Positions 9,114 to 23,401 are shown, counted from the first letter of the stretch. The stretch: 64,000 nt of DNA from Streptomyces beigongshangae (GCF_019710745.1 NZ_JAHKJW010000029.1:22148-86147); one strand, 5' to 3'. The notes: a model not told the origin generated them from the letters alone. Made by a program: numbers and translations.

Positions 9114-11256
9114 TACGCGGCCCTCCTGCGGTCGCCCCTGCTGACGCCCTCGACGTCACTCCTGCTGCTGCTCCTGCTGCTCCTGCTGCCCCTGCCGTCG
9201 CCGCGGACGTCCCTGACCAGTCCGGCGATCGAGTCGGCCCGCAGCTCGTCGAGCGTCACCGCGGTCCCGCCGAGCTCACCCGCGAGCTGCCCGGCGAGTC
9301 CGAGCCGCACGGGCCCCGACTCGCAGTCGACGACCACGGACGCGATCCCCCCGGCGGCGAACAGCCCGGCCGCCCGCCCGGCCAGGGCCACCGGCTCCGG
9401 GCCGCCGGTGGCCCGCCCGTCGGTGACCAGCACCACCAGCGCGCGCCGCGCCGGGTCCCGCAACCGCTCCACGCGCAGCACGTCGTGCGCCCGCAGCAGC
9501 CCGGCCGCGAGCGGCGTACGCCCGCCGGTGGGCAGCGACTCCAGCCGTACGGCGGCGGCGTCGACCGACGACGTGGGCGGCAGCGCCACCTCGGCCGCGG
9601 AGCCGCGGAAGGTCACGAGCCCCACCTTGTCCCGCCGCTGGTAGGCGTCCAGGAGCAGTGACAGCACCGCGCCCTTCACGGCGCTCATCCGCTGCCGGGC
9701 CGCCATCGAACCGGAGGCGTCCACGACGAACAGCACGAGGTTGCCCTCGCGGCCCTCGCGGGTGGCCTGCCGCAGATCGTCGCGCCGGACGACGAGCCCG
9801 GGCCCGGACCGGCCGCGGGCCCGCTGGTGCGGTGCCGCGGCCTGCACGGTCGCGGCCAGGTGCAGCTTGGTGAGTGCTCCGCGCGGCCGGCGCGCCCCGG
9901 TGGTGCGGCCGTGCTCGGTCCGGGCGCGGGAGCGCCGCCCGGCGGCCCCCTCGCCCAGCCCCGGCACGCTCAGCACCTTCGTGCGGAAGGGCTCGGCGGC
10001 CCGTACGGGGGACTGCTCGCCGGCGCCGGGGGACGGCGCCGGCCCGTTCTCGGAGCTCTCGGGGTCCTCGGACGGCCTGCCCTGCGCGGGCACCGCACCG
10101 TCACCGTCGCCACCGCCACCGCCGTCGTCGCCGTCGGGTCCGTCCGGCGGGGACTGCCCGCCACCGGGCCCGTCCGGGTCCGGGTCCGGCTCGTCGTCAC
10201 CGGAATCCCCGGAACCGTCGGAATCCCCGGAACCGTCGGAGCCGTCCCCGCCCCCGAACTCCTCCAGCGTCTCGTCGAGCTTGTCCTCGTCGAGGCCCGG
10301 CGCGTCGAACGGGTTGCGCCGCCGCCGGTGCGGCAGCGCGAGGAGCGCGGCCTGCCGCACGTCCTCGGCCAGCACCACGGTCCGCCCCGCCCACGCCGCC
10401 AGCGCCGTCGCGGTCCTGGCCATCACGATGTCGGCCCGCATGCCGTCCACCTCGAACGCCGCGCAGGTCGCCGCGATCTGCCGCAGCGCGCCGTCGCCGA
10501 GACGCACCGACGGGAGCAGCTCCCGCGCGGCCGTGATCCGGGCCCGTACGGCGGACTCCTCGTCGGCCCAGCGCGCCGCGAACCCCTCCGGGTCGTCGTC
10601 GTACGCGAGCCGCCGCCGCACGACCTCCACCCGCTGGTCGGGCTCGCGGGAGGCCGCCACCTCGACGGTCAGCCCGAACCGGTCGAGCAGCTGCGGACGC
10701 AGCTCGCCCTCCTCGGGGTTCATGGTCCCGACGAGCAGGAACCGCGCGGCATGCCGTACGGAGACGCCCTCGCGCTCCACGTACGACGCGCCCATCGCGG
10801 CGGCGTCCAGCAGCAGGTCTACCAGGTGGTCGTGGAGGAGGTTGACCTCGTCCACGTACAGGATGCCGCGGTGGGCGTCGGCCAGCAGGCCGGGCTCGAA
10901 CGCCTTCACGCCCTCCGCCAGCGCCCGCTCGATGTCGAGCGCGCCGACGAGACGGTCCTCGGAGGCGCCGACCGGCAGCTCGACCATCCGCGCGGGCCGC
11001 GACACCCCCGGCCCGGCCTCGTGGGGGCCGTCCGGGCACGCCGGGTCGGGCGCGCCGGGCGCACAGGAGAACCGGCACCCCGCGACGACGTCGACCTGCG
11101 GCATGAGGGCCGAGAGGGCACGCACGGCCGTGGACTTGGCGGTGCCCTTCTCCCCGCGGACGAGCACACCGCCCACCGCCGGGGAGACGGCGTTCAGCAG
11201 CAGCGCGAGCCGCAGGTCGTCCTGGCCGACCACGGCCGTGAACGGGAACGGGGTAC

Positions 11257-11260
<4 letters not shown>
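9113..11260 (-). CDS. Magnesium/cobalt chelatase-type AAA+ and VWA fusion
   Basis: A 715-residue ChlI-ChlD fusion. Residues 8 to about 320 form the AAA+ part with VVGQDDLRLALLLNAV, P-loop GEKGTAKST at 36-44, the Walker B region GILYVDEVNLL and GTMNPEEGELRPQLLDRFGL. An acidic, Gly/Ser/Pro-rich linker (about 325-410) follows, and the C-terminal VWA domain carries the MIDAS motif FVVDASGSMAARQRMSAVKG near residue 510. It likely replaces CobS/CobT as the ATP-driving partner of CobN. The GTG start overlaps the cobN stop. The same family also serves magnesium chelatases; the operon context decides for cobalt. Confidence 0.88.
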
Positions 11261-14933
<3,673 letters not shown>

Positions 14934-14937
<4 letters not shown>

Positions 14938-16454
14938 GCGGGCGCTCCCGGTGGGATGAAGGGCAGTCCTGTGGGCGCGCCGGACTCGATGAGCCGCCAC
15001 AGCGCGTCCGTGTCCGCGTGTTCCTCGATCAGATCGCCGAGCCGGTCCAGCTGCTCCTCGCGCAGCCCGGCGAACGACGTGCCGGCGGCCGGTACGAAGC
15101 GGCGCCCCGCGGCGGCGGCCACCTCGCGCAGGAAGGCACGCCGGAAGCCGTCCGACTCCAGCGAGCCGTGCCAGTGCGTGCCCCAGACGGCGCCGACCCG
15201 GCAGCCGTCCAGGAAGGGGTCCCCGCCGGTCACCTCGGCGACCCCGTGGTGGATCTCGTACCCCTCGACGGGTTCGCCGAGGGCCTCGCCGACGGGCCGG
15301 GCGAGGGTCTTCTCCGGCGCGAACCGTACGCGCACGGGCAGGAGTCCGAGCCCGTCGACGGCGCCGGCCTTCGACTCGACCTCGTCGTCGATGTGGTCGC
15401 CGAGGAGCTGGAAGCCGCCGCAGATCCCCAGCACGGGGCGCCCCTCGGCGGCCCTGCGCACCAGGGCGTCGGCGAGGCCGCGCCGCCGCAGCCACTCCAG
15501 GGCGCGGACCGTGCCGCGGGTGCCGGGCACGACGGCCAGGTCGGCGTCGGCCAGCTCCTCGGGCCGGTCCACGAACCGCACGACGACGCCCGGTTCGGCG
15601 GCGAGCGCGTCCAGGTCGGTGAAGTTGGACATCAGGGGGATCGCGCAGACGGCGACCCGCAGGATGTCCTCGCCGACGGGGGCGGACACCTCGGACTCGC
15701 GGACCGCGCCCCGCAGGGACACGCGGAGTCCGTCCTCCTCGTCGATGCCGAGCCCGTGCCGGAAGGGCAGGACGCCGTAGGTACGGCGCCCGGTGAGGCC
15801 GCGCAGCATGTCGGTGCCGGGTTCGAGGAGGGAGACGTCCCCGCGGAACTTGTTGACGAGGAACCCGGCGACGAGCTCCTGGTCCTCGCGGGAGAGCAGG
15901 GCCACCGTCCCGAAGAAGGAGGCGAAGACCCCGCCGCGGTCGATGTCGCCGACGACGAGCACGGGCAGCCGCGCGTTGCGCGCGATCCCCATGTTCACGA
16001 TGTCCGTCCGCCGCAGGTTGATCTCGGCCGGGCTCCCGGCCCCCTCACAGATCACTGCGTCATACGTGCCCCGCAACTCGGCCAGGCAGTCCAGCACGGT
16101 CCCGAGCAGCGCCTCCCGGCGTCCGCCGTGGTAGCCGCGCGCGCTCATCTCGCCCACCGGTCTGCCCATCAGGACGACCTGGCTGCTTCGGTCGCTGCCC
16201 GGCTTGAGCAGTACGGGGTTCATGAGCGCGGTCGGTTCCACGCGGGCGGCCTGCGCCTGCATGGCCTGCGCGCGACCGATCTCGGCGCCCTCCCGCGTCA
16301 CGAACGAGTTCAGCGACATGTTCTGCGCCTTGAAGGGCGCCACCTTCACACCGCGCCGCACCAGCCACCGGCAGATCCCGGCGGTCACGACGCTCTTGCC
16401 CGCGTCGGAGGTGGTCCCGGCGACGAGCAGTCCTCCGCCCGGCGCGCGCTTCAT
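14934..16454 (-). CDS. cobQ: Cobyric acid synthase
   Basis: A 506-residue glutamine-dependent amidotransferase that amidates the b, d, e and g side chains of adenosylcobyrinate a,c-diamide. The N-terminal dethiobiotin-synthetase-like ATPase has LLVAGTTSDAGKSVVTAGI and KAQNMSLNSFVTREGAEIGR; the C-terminal glutaminase has the nucleophile context VLGICGGFQLLG and the histidine-bearing GTHWHGSLESDGFRRAFL. ATG at 16454 overlaps the cbiB stop by 4 bp. Length and motifs are fully standard. Confidence 0.95.
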
Positions 16455-17455
16455 GGGGTACGTCCTTTCCCGGCGAGCGAGATACGCCCTCTCCCGGCGA
16501 GCGAGGTACGCCCTCTCCCGGCGAGCGAGGTGACGAGCAGGCGCCCGGCGGCGCTCACGCCCAGCGCGAGCAGGCCCACACGCCGGGAGAGACGGACGGC
16601 CCGTTCGATGTCCGCGACCTCCACGGCCCGCCCCCGGCCGTTGAGCACGGGCCGGTGCTCGACCCGTCCCGCGTACGAGAGCGTGCCGCCCAGCCGCACC
16701 CCGAGTGCCCCCGCGAAGGATGCCTCGACAGGACCGGCGTTGGGGCTCGGGTGCTTGGCGGCGTCCGTGCGCCAGGCGCGCACCGCTCCCCGCGGATCAC
16801 CCCCGGCGACGGCCGCGAGGGCGGCGGTCAGCCGCGCCCCGGGCCACCCGGCGACGTCGTCGAGCCGGGCGGAGGCCCACCCGTACCGCCGGTATCGCGG
16901 AGACCTGTGCCCCACCATGGCGTCCAGGGTGTTGACGGCCCGGAACCCGACCAGGCCGGGCACGCCCGCGAGCGCGCCCCACACCAGGGCGCCCACCACG
17001 GCGTCGGAGGTGTTCTCGGCGACCGACTCGACCACGGCCCGCGCGATCCCGTCGGCGTCCAGCGCCTGCGGGTCCCGCCCGCACAGGTGCGGCAGCCGCT
17101 CCCGGGCGGCCTCGACGTCCCCGGTGGCCAGTGCCCCGCCGACGGCGCGGGCCTCGCGCCCCAGCGAGGTCCCCCCGACGACGGCCCAGGTGGCGGCGGC
17201 GGTCAGCGCGGCGGACGCGCCGGGGGAGGTGCGCACGGAACGCCCGGCGGCCACGGCGAGGGCGACGGCGCCGCCCGCGCACACGGCGGTGTGCAGGGCG
17301 CCCCATCCGCGGTGGTCGCGCCACAGGACCCGTTCCACGGCGCCCGCGGCGCGGCCGAACGCGGCGACCGGATGCCCCCGGCGGGGATCGCCGAGCAGCA
17401 GGTCACCGAGGAGGCCGGCGGCGGCGCCGTACGCGAAGACGCGATCGGCACGCAC
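16451..17455 (-). CDS. cbiB: Adenosylcobinamide-phosphate synthase CbiB/CobD
   Basis: A 334-residue polytopic membrane protein that attaches the aminopropanol arm to adenosylcobyric acid. LLGDLLLGDPRRGHPVAAFGR at the start, VESVAENTSDAVVGALVWGA and FRAVNTLDAMVGHRSPRYRR are family hallmarks, and DAAKHPSPNAGPVEASFAGA follows. GTG at 17455 is chosen because the signature begins about 15 residues later; GAGGC lies a few bases upstream. The C-terminus carries three 8-residue units (LAGRGRTS, LAGRGRIS, LAGKGRTP) encoded by 24-bp DNA repeats at about 16455-16530. It is the first gene behind the riboswitch. Confidence 0.92.
   Translation of the reverse strand: MRADRVFAYGAAAGLLGDLLLGDPRRGHPVAAFGRAAGAVERVLWRDHRGWGALHTAVCAGGAVALAVAAGRSVRTSPGASAALTAAATWAVVGGTSLGREARAVGGALATGDVEAARERLPHLCGRDPQALDADGIARAVVESVAENTSDAVVGALVWGALAGVPGLVGFRAVNTLDAMVGHRSPRYRRYGWASARLDDVAGWPGARLTAALAAVAGGDPRGAVRAWRTDAAKHPSPNAGPVEASFAGALGVRLGGTLSYAGRVEHRPVLNGRGRAVEVADIERAVRLSRRVGLLALGVSAAGRLLVTSLAGRGRTSLAGRGRISLAGKGRTP
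16470..16531. repeat. 24-bp tandem repeat at the 3' end of cbiB
   Basis: Between two and three copies of a 24-bp unit (CGGCGAGCGAG, R, TACGCCCTCTCC on the plus strand) sit in frame at the end of cbiB and code for Leu-Ala-Gly-Arg/Lys-Gly-Arg units. The repeat ends at the cobQ junction. Confidence 0.75.
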
Positions 17456-17569
17456 GGCCTCAGCCCGCTTCTGCGGCGGGCAGCGCCCTCGTGCCGGACA
17501 CACTCGTACCGGGCGCCCCCGTACGGGGCGCAGGGGTCCACAACAGGCGGCCGCGCATGGCGATATGTC

Positions 17570-17765
17570 CTCACTCAGGGTGTCCACGCCCTGGTTCGAC
17601 GAGACCGACGACGAGAGTTCCTGGCTCCCGGGGACGGGCTCCCCGGTGACAGTGGCGGGACCGCGCCGGATTCGCACCGGCTTCCTCTCCTGCCGTCGTA
17701 CATGGCCCCGGCAGTCCACCACGGTCCGAGAACACCCGTCAACTTGCCGTTGACCTGCGAAGGGA
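17570..17765 (-). promoter_or_regulatory. Cobalamin (B12) riboswitch
   Basis: Read on the minus strand, the segment contains the conserved core of the cobalamin riboswitch. GCCGGTGCGAATCCGGC (complement of 17665-17681) is followed by GCGGTCCC, then GCCACTGT (17656-17649) and CCGGGGAGC. A B12-box-like GGAGCCAGGAACT (17628-17616) and a hairpin CAGGG-8 nt-CCCTG (17593-17576) complete the 3' side. It lies upstream of cbiB and should repress the whole operon when adenosylcobalamin is abundant. Between it and the GTG lie two further hairpins (about 17509-17530 and 17463-17481) that may form the expression platform. Boundaries are approximate. Confidence 0.92.
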
Positions 17766-17832
17766 GAGTGTGCTGAGGCCCACATCCGCCGGACCCGGGA
17801 CCCGTCCGGCGCCTCGCCGGACACGGACACGC

Positions 17833-17877
17833 GTCCGCCCCGCCGGGCCGCGGGTGAGGCGGCCCGGCGGGGCGGAC
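17833..17877 (-). terminator. Terminator of the pit operon
   Basis: A perfect 19-bp inverted repeat (17833-17851 with 17859-17877, 7-nt loop) lies about 70 bp past the end of the small membrane protein gene and upstream of the cobalamin riboswitch. It would insulate the two minus-strand operons. A near-duplicate GGCCGTACCGGTC word also occurs at about 17920-17947. Confidence 0.8.
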
Positions 17878-17946
17878 GGCGGCGCTCCGGCCACACGGCC
17901 CGACATGCGCGGCCCGGCGGCCGTACCGGTCGGACGGCCGTACCGG

Positions 17947-18168
17947 TCAGATAATGATCAGGTAGATCCCGTACGCCACGGCCGCCGCGCAGGCCGCGAA
18001 GCAGGCGTACGCGCCGGTGACCGCGAGGGCCGCGGAGCCGCCCTGCGCGGTGGCCGACTCGCGCTTGGAGAGGCCGACGATGCCGAGGGTGAAGAGGCCC
18101 ACGAGGGCGACGGTGGCGATGAGGCTGACTCCGAACACGGAGCCGAGGGCTGCCCAGTCGATCTTCAT
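17947..18168 (-). CDS. Small two-helix membrane protein downstream of pit
   Basis: A 73-residue protein with two hydrophobic segments (about residues 12-34 and 46-73) separated by a short charged loop (SKRESATAQGG). It starts 12 bp after the phosphate transporter, so both are probably on one transcript. I recognise no domain of known function; small membrane partners next to pit genes occur in other Streptomyces, so an accessory role in phosphate transport is possible but is inference. Confidence 0.8.
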   Translation of the reverse strand: MKIDWAALGSVFGVSLIATVALVGLFTLGIVGLSKRESATAQGGSAALAVTGAYACFAACAAAVAYGIYLIII

Positions 18169-18180
18169 GCGGTTCGTTCC

Positions 18181-19422
<1,242 letters not shown>

Positions 19423-19463
19423 TTACCCAGACTTCTATTGGACGACAGTGGCAGGAGGAACGT

Positions 19464-19491
19464 AGGCAACCTGGATGAACGGAAGGTGAAC
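19464..19491 (-). promoter_or_regulatory. PHO-box-like direct repeats upstream of pit
   Basis: On the minus strand the order is GTTCACC (19491-19485), GTTCATC (19480-19474) and GTTGCCT (19470-19464), with 11- and 10-bp spacing between unit starts. Streptomyces PhoP binds 11-nt direct repeats whose conserved core is GTTCACC. The site ends about 42 bp upstream of the pit start codon, consistent with regulation of phosphate transport. Confidence 0.75.
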
Positions 19492-19688
19492 TGAGGCGGG
19501 CTGTGTGGTGACCCGATTGAGGTGCTGTCATTCCGCTTGCGTCGAGGCGGCGGGGGTCGGCCTCGAACAGAGGCGGAATACGAGGGTCCGTCGACCCTTT
19601 GCGGATTCGCGAAGCCGTTCGGCCGGACCCGGGGAACCGCCGGGGAGATCCCGGTCACCCGGTGGCGTTCTGCTGGCAGGATCGCGGC

Positions 19689-20498
19689 ATGGCTGAGCGG
19701 CGGCGGGACGCGGAAGACGGACGGGGCACCGGGCGGGACGCCGGGTGGACGGACATACCCGGAACGGACACACCCGGAGCGGACATGGTCGGAACGGACA
19801 CAGTCAGAACGGGCATACCCGGGGCGGACGCACCCGGGGCGGACGCGCCCCGGGCGGAAGGGACGCTGGAGCGGGCCTGGCGGGACCTCGTGGCGGTGGC
19901 CCGCCGGACGGTGGCCGACGGCCTGGTCGTCGGCACGTCGGGCAACGTGTCCGTGCGGGTGGGCGACACCGTCCTGGTCACGCCGACCGGGGTCCCGTAC
20001 GGCCGGCTGACGCCCGGGGACCTCTGCGGGGTCTCCCTCGACGGCCGGCAGGTGCTCGGTTCGCTCGTCCCCACCAGCGAACTGCCCATGCACCTCGCCG
20101 TCTACCGCTCCACCGGGGCGCACGCCGTCGTCCACACCCACGCCGTGCACGCCACGGCCGTCTCCGCCCTCGTCGCGGAACTGCCCCTCGTCCACTACAT
20201 GGCGGCCGCCCTGGGCGGGCCCGTCCGTGTCGCCCCCTACGCCACCTACGGCACGGAGGAACTGGCCCGGAACGTGCTGGAGGCCCTTCGCGACCGCACG
20301 GCCTGCCTCCTGCGGAACCACGGCACCCTGGCGTACGGCGCCACCCTCGACCAGGCGTACGACCGTACGGCCCAGCTCGAATGGATGTGCCGCGTATGGC
20401 TCACCGCGTCGTCCGTGCCCGGCCGCACGCCCGCCCTGCTGACCGGGGACCAGGTGGCGCGGGCGGGGGAGCGGATGAAGGGGTACGGCCAGCCGTGA
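19689..20498 (+). CDS. Class II aldolase/adducin-like protein with repetitive N-terminus
   Basis: A 269-residue protein. From about residue 58 it is a class II (zinc-dependent) aldolase domain of the fuculose/rhamnulose-phosphate aldolase type: GLVVGTSGNVSVR for phosphate binding, TSELPMHLAVYR with the acid/base region, HTHAVHATA with two metal-ligand histidines, and LLRNHGTLAYG with the third. Substrate is unknown. Residues 20-55 are an imperfect PGADxxGTD repeat encoded by about 15-bp DNA repeats and probably disordered. The ATG at 19689 follows CAGGATCG; a start nearer residue 57 would remove the repeats. Confidence 0.82.
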   Translation: MAERRRDAEDGRGTGRDAGWTDIPGTDTPGADMVGTDTVRTGIPGADAPGADAPRAEGTLERAWRDLVAVARRTVADGLVVGTSGNVSVRVGDTVLVTPTGVPYGRLTPGDLCGVSLDGRQVLGSLVPTSELPMHLAVYRSTGAHAVVHTHAVHATAVSALVAELPLVHYMAAALGGPVRVAPYATYGTEELARNVLEALRDRTACLLRNHGTLAYGATLDQAYDRTAQLEWMCRVWLTASSVPGRTPALLTGDQVARAGERMKGYGQP

Positions 20499-20502
20499 CG
20501 GC

Positions 20503-20573
20503 GGACCGGGCGGACCGGGCGGACCGGGCCGACCGGGCGGACCGGGCCGACCGGGCGGACCGGGCCGACCGGC
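20503..20573. repeat. 9-bp tandem repeat between aldolase and hydrolase genes
   Basis: Seven to eight head-to-tail copies of a 9-bp unit (GCGGACCGG, alternating with GCCGACCGG) fill the gap right after the aldolase stop codon. Alternation of the two variants suggests an 18-bp higher-order unit. No convincing gene uses it. Confidence 0.85.
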
Positions 20574-20625
20574 CCGTTCCGTGCTTCCACTGGCCGACGG
20601 CGGGCTCCGTCAGGAGACTGGTCCC

Positions 20626-21762
20626 GTGCGTACCGTGAAGCCGACGACCGCGGCCCTGACCTCCGTCCTCACCGTTGCCCTCGCGGGCGCGGCCGGCATC
20701 GCCGCCGGCCGCTTCGCCGGCGACGCCGCCCTGAAGGCGGCACCGGGCCGGCCGCTGCCCACCGAACCGCCCCTCACCGTGCACGCCACGGCCGCGGGCC
20801 GGATCGCCCTGACCCGCGCCCTCGCCTCCCGGCGCCCGGGCGTGTACGGCCTGAGCGGCGACGGCAGCCACGCCGTCGTCGGCCCGGTCCTGTCCGGCGC
20901 CCCGCACACCGCCGACACGGTCGTGCGCCGTCTGGAGCGCGTCACCCACGGCACACCGGCACCCGGTGACAGGGTCCGGCTCACCCCCGGCCTGCACATC
21001 GGGAACCCGGGCTCCGCCCTCGGCCTCGACCACGCCGACGTGGAGATCCCCGGCGAACTCGGCGCCCTGCCCGCCTGGTTCGTGCCCGCCGCCCGCGACA
21101 CCTGGGTGATCACCGTGCACGGCCTGGGCACCACGCGCGAGCACCCCATGAATGTCATGGAGTACCTGCACCACCGGCAGTTCCCCGTCCTCGCCCTCGC
21201 CTACCGCGGCGACGCCGGCGCGCCCCGCCCGCCGGGCGGACTGAGCCACCTCGGCGAGAGCGAGTGGCGCGACCTGGACGCGGCCCTCCGCTTCGCCGTC
21301 CGGCACGGCGCCGAACGCGTCATCCTGTACGGCTGGTCCACCGGCGCCACCATGGCGCTGCGCGCCGCCGAGCGCTCCGCGCTGCGCGACCGGATCCGCG
21401 GGCTCGTCCTGGACTCGCCGGTGCTCGACTGGGAGGCCACCCTGCGCGCGCTGGCGACGGCCCGCCGCACCCCCGGTGCCCTGCTGCCGCTGGCCGTTCG
21501 CGCCTACCAGGGGCGGACCGGCCTCGGCACCGGCCCCGTCGGGAGCCCCGTCGACCCGGCCCGGCTCAGGGTGCCCGCCCTCGTCCTGCACGGTCCCGGC
21601 GACGTCGTCGCCCCCTGGGGGCCCTCCCGCCGCCTCGCGGACCGCCGTACCGATCTCGTCACCCTCCACACGGTGCACGACGCGCCCCACGGTGCCATGT
21701 GGAACGCCGACCCGGCCGGTTGCGAAGAGGCGCTCCGCCGCTTTCTCACCCCGTTGATGTGA
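20626..21762 (+). CDS. Membrane-anchored or secreted alpha/beta hydrolase
   Basis: A 378-residue protein. Residues 8-30 are a hydrophobic signal or anchor (ALTSVLTVALAGAAGIAAGRF). The catalytic part begins near residue 150: WVITVHGLGTTREH contributes the oxyanion-hole strand, VILYGWSTGATMAL contains the nucleophile elbow G-W-S-T-G, and VLHGPGDVVAPW and HDAPHGAMWN supply the likely acid and histidine. It resembles alpha/beta hydrolases with no fixed substrate. GTG at 20626 is preceded by CAGGAG with 10-nt spacing; an earlier in-frame GTG at 20581 would place the start inside the repeat-flanked leader. Confidence 0.82.
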   Translation: MRTVKPTTAALTSVLTVALAGAAGIAAGRFAGDAALKAAPGRPLPTEPPLTVHATAAGRIALTRALASRRPGVYGLSGDGSHAVVGPVLSGAPHTADTVVRRLERVTHGTPAPGDRVRLTPGLHIGNPGSALGLDHADVEIPGELGALPAWFVPAARDTWVITVHGLGTTREHPMNVMEYLHHRQFPVLALAYRGDAGAPRPPGGLSHLGESEWRDLDAALRFAVRHGAERVILYGWSTGATMALRAAERSALRDRIRGLVLDSPVLDWEATLRALATARRTPGALLPLAVRAYQGRTGLGTGPVGSPVDPARLRVPALVLHGPGDVVAPWGPSRRLADRRTDLVTLHTVHDAPHGAMWNADPAGCEEALRRFLTPLM

Positions 21763-21919
21763 TCCCGGGGCGGCCCGGTACCGAAGATTCCGTTTAACTG
21801 TGTACCAAGGGGTGCGGACCCCTCCGGGGCGCCTGCGCGGGCCGGTGCGCCGATCGCCTCTGTGGGCCCATGTGACATTCCGTTTGGGTTTTCGGAGCGT
21901 CAACGGGAAGACTGCCCCC

Positions 21920-23401
21920 GTGACGTCCCGTATCCCGCGCGACTCCAGGCTCCGACTCGTCCGCCCGCGATCCCTGGCCGCCGCCCCCCGAGCGATGACC
22001 CAGAGGCCCGCCCGTCGACCCGCACCCCGCCCGCCCGAGGGCACACCGGCGCCGGCGGAACTCGCCCGCATGGCACGCGCCGTACTCGCCGGCGCGGCCC
22101 GGGTCGCCCGCTGGGCCGACACCACCCTGGGCCCGGGCGGGGACGGCGACGCCCGGATCCGCGCCGCCACGGCCGCCGGCGGCACGTCGGACGGTGCGTC
22201 CGGCAGCACGTCCGGCGGCGGTGCGGAGGGCAAGGGCACCCTGTCCGACGACGCCGCCCGACGGGCCGCCGCCGAACTGGGCCTGACGCCGGATCAGGTG
22301 CGTGCGGACTGGGACGTCGCACGGCTGGCGGGCCTGGTCGAGGTGCACGGCGGCACCGCGCGCCCCGGCTGGCGGCTGCGCGCCTGGAACCGCGACGACA
22401 GCGCCGTGCTGCGCGGCTGGGTCGCCTTCTTCGACGCCTGGTCGATCGCCCACCCCGGCCCCGACGGGCACGAGCCCTCCGCCGTCGCCGAGGTCGTCTC
22501 GGCGATGCCGCAGGTCCTGTCCTTCCTCCAGCTGTCCGCGGGCCCCGTCCCCGTCCCGCAACTCCTGGACCTGCTCGAACAGCGCGTCACGGAACTGCGC
22601 ACCGAGCGCTGCGAGATCTCCTACGGACCCCGGCCCGAACCGGCGCCCGAACCGGCGCCCGGGCCGGGCACCGGGGACACCCCCCTGGCCCCGCTGCTCG
22701 ACTGGGCGCTGCACGCCCTCGCCGCCGTCGGCGCCCTCACCTGCGGCGACGGCCAGGCCACGCTCACCCCCCTGGGCAGCTGGGCGGTCTGGGTCAAGCT
22801 GGAGCAGATCTGCGTGGCCGCGCAGAGCCCCGCCGGGAACATCGAGCAGGGCGCCGAGGACATGCTCCGCGGCTGCGGCCGGCTGCGCCCCAACGCGGCC
22901 CGCGCCGAGTACCGCGCCTGGCTCGCCGCCCGCCCCGTCGGCAGCGCCGTCACCGAACTCCTCGCCGCCGCCCGCGGCGAGGACGCCCTGCTGCGCGGAC
23001 TGGCCTTCGAGGCGCTGCGCGTGGTCGGCGCCCCCGCCGAGCCGGACGTCCGCGCGGTGGTGGACGAGACGCCCCTGCGCCCGTACGCCCTGCTGTGGCT
23101 CGCCGAGCACGACGGGCACGACCCCGAGGACGCCCACCTGGTGCTCACGCGCGAGGAGGCCACCTGGCTGTGGGTCGACACCGCCGCGGCCGTCGCCGAC
23201 CACGGCGAGGCCCCGCTCCTCGTGCGGCACCTGGAGTCCGCGGTGCAGCCGACCGTCCCGGCGCTCCTCGACGAGGTGCGCGCGGTCGGCCACCCCCGCA
23301 CCGTGCAGGTCCTGGTCGCCCTCGCCGCCGCCCACCCCGACCCGGCCCTCGCCAAGGCCGTGCGCCGCGCCGCCTTCCAGGTCCACACCGGGAGGAACTA
23401 G
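21920..23401 (+). CDS. Conserved hypothetical protein, 493 residues
   Basis: I do not recognise a defined family. The protein starts with an Arg/Pro-rich segment, then a Gly/Ser-rich linker (about residues 75-105) and a predicted mostly helical body from about residue 110 with repeated LxxLLxxAxxxL patterns. Near residues 215-260 it has a Pro/Glu repeat (PEPAPEPAPGPG). The last 150 residues look like HEAT-type helical pairs (VTELLAAARGEDALLRGLAF; VPALLDEVRAVGHPRTVQVL). GTG at 21920 has GGGAAG 10 bp upstream; a GTG at 21800 would add 40 less convincing residues. It stands alone and faces a VOC gene. Confidence 0.72.
   Translation: MTSRIPRDSRLRLVRPRSLAAAPRAMTQRPARRPAPRPPEGTPAPAELARMARAVLAGAARVARWADTTLGPGGDGDARIRAATAAGGTSDGASGSTSGGGAEGKGTLSDDAARRAAAELGLTPDQVRADWDVARLAGLVEVHGGTARPGWRLRAWNRDDSAVLRGWVAFFDAWSIAHPGPDGHEPSAVAEVVSAMPQVLSFLQLSAGPVPVPQLLDLLEQRVTELRTERCEISYGPRPEPAPEPAPGPGTGDTPLAPLLDWALHALAAVGALTCGDGQATLTPLGSWAVWVKLEQICVAAQSPAGNIEQGAEDMLRGCGRLRPNAARAEYRAWLAARPVGSAVTELLAAARGEDALLRGLAFEALRVVGAPAEPDVRAVVDETPLRPYALLWLAEHDGHDPEDAHLVLTREEATWLWVDTAAAVADHGEAPLLVRHLESAVQPTVPALLDEVRAVGHPRTVQVLVALAAAHPDPALAKAVRRAAFQVHTGRN

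Noticed and set aside
20503..20573. Coding potential of the 9-bp arrays (Arg-Ser-Ala or Thr-Glu-Ser repeats in antisense frames)
   Set aside because: A 9-bp repeat stays open in all frames by chance; no start context or conserved flanks support a gene.
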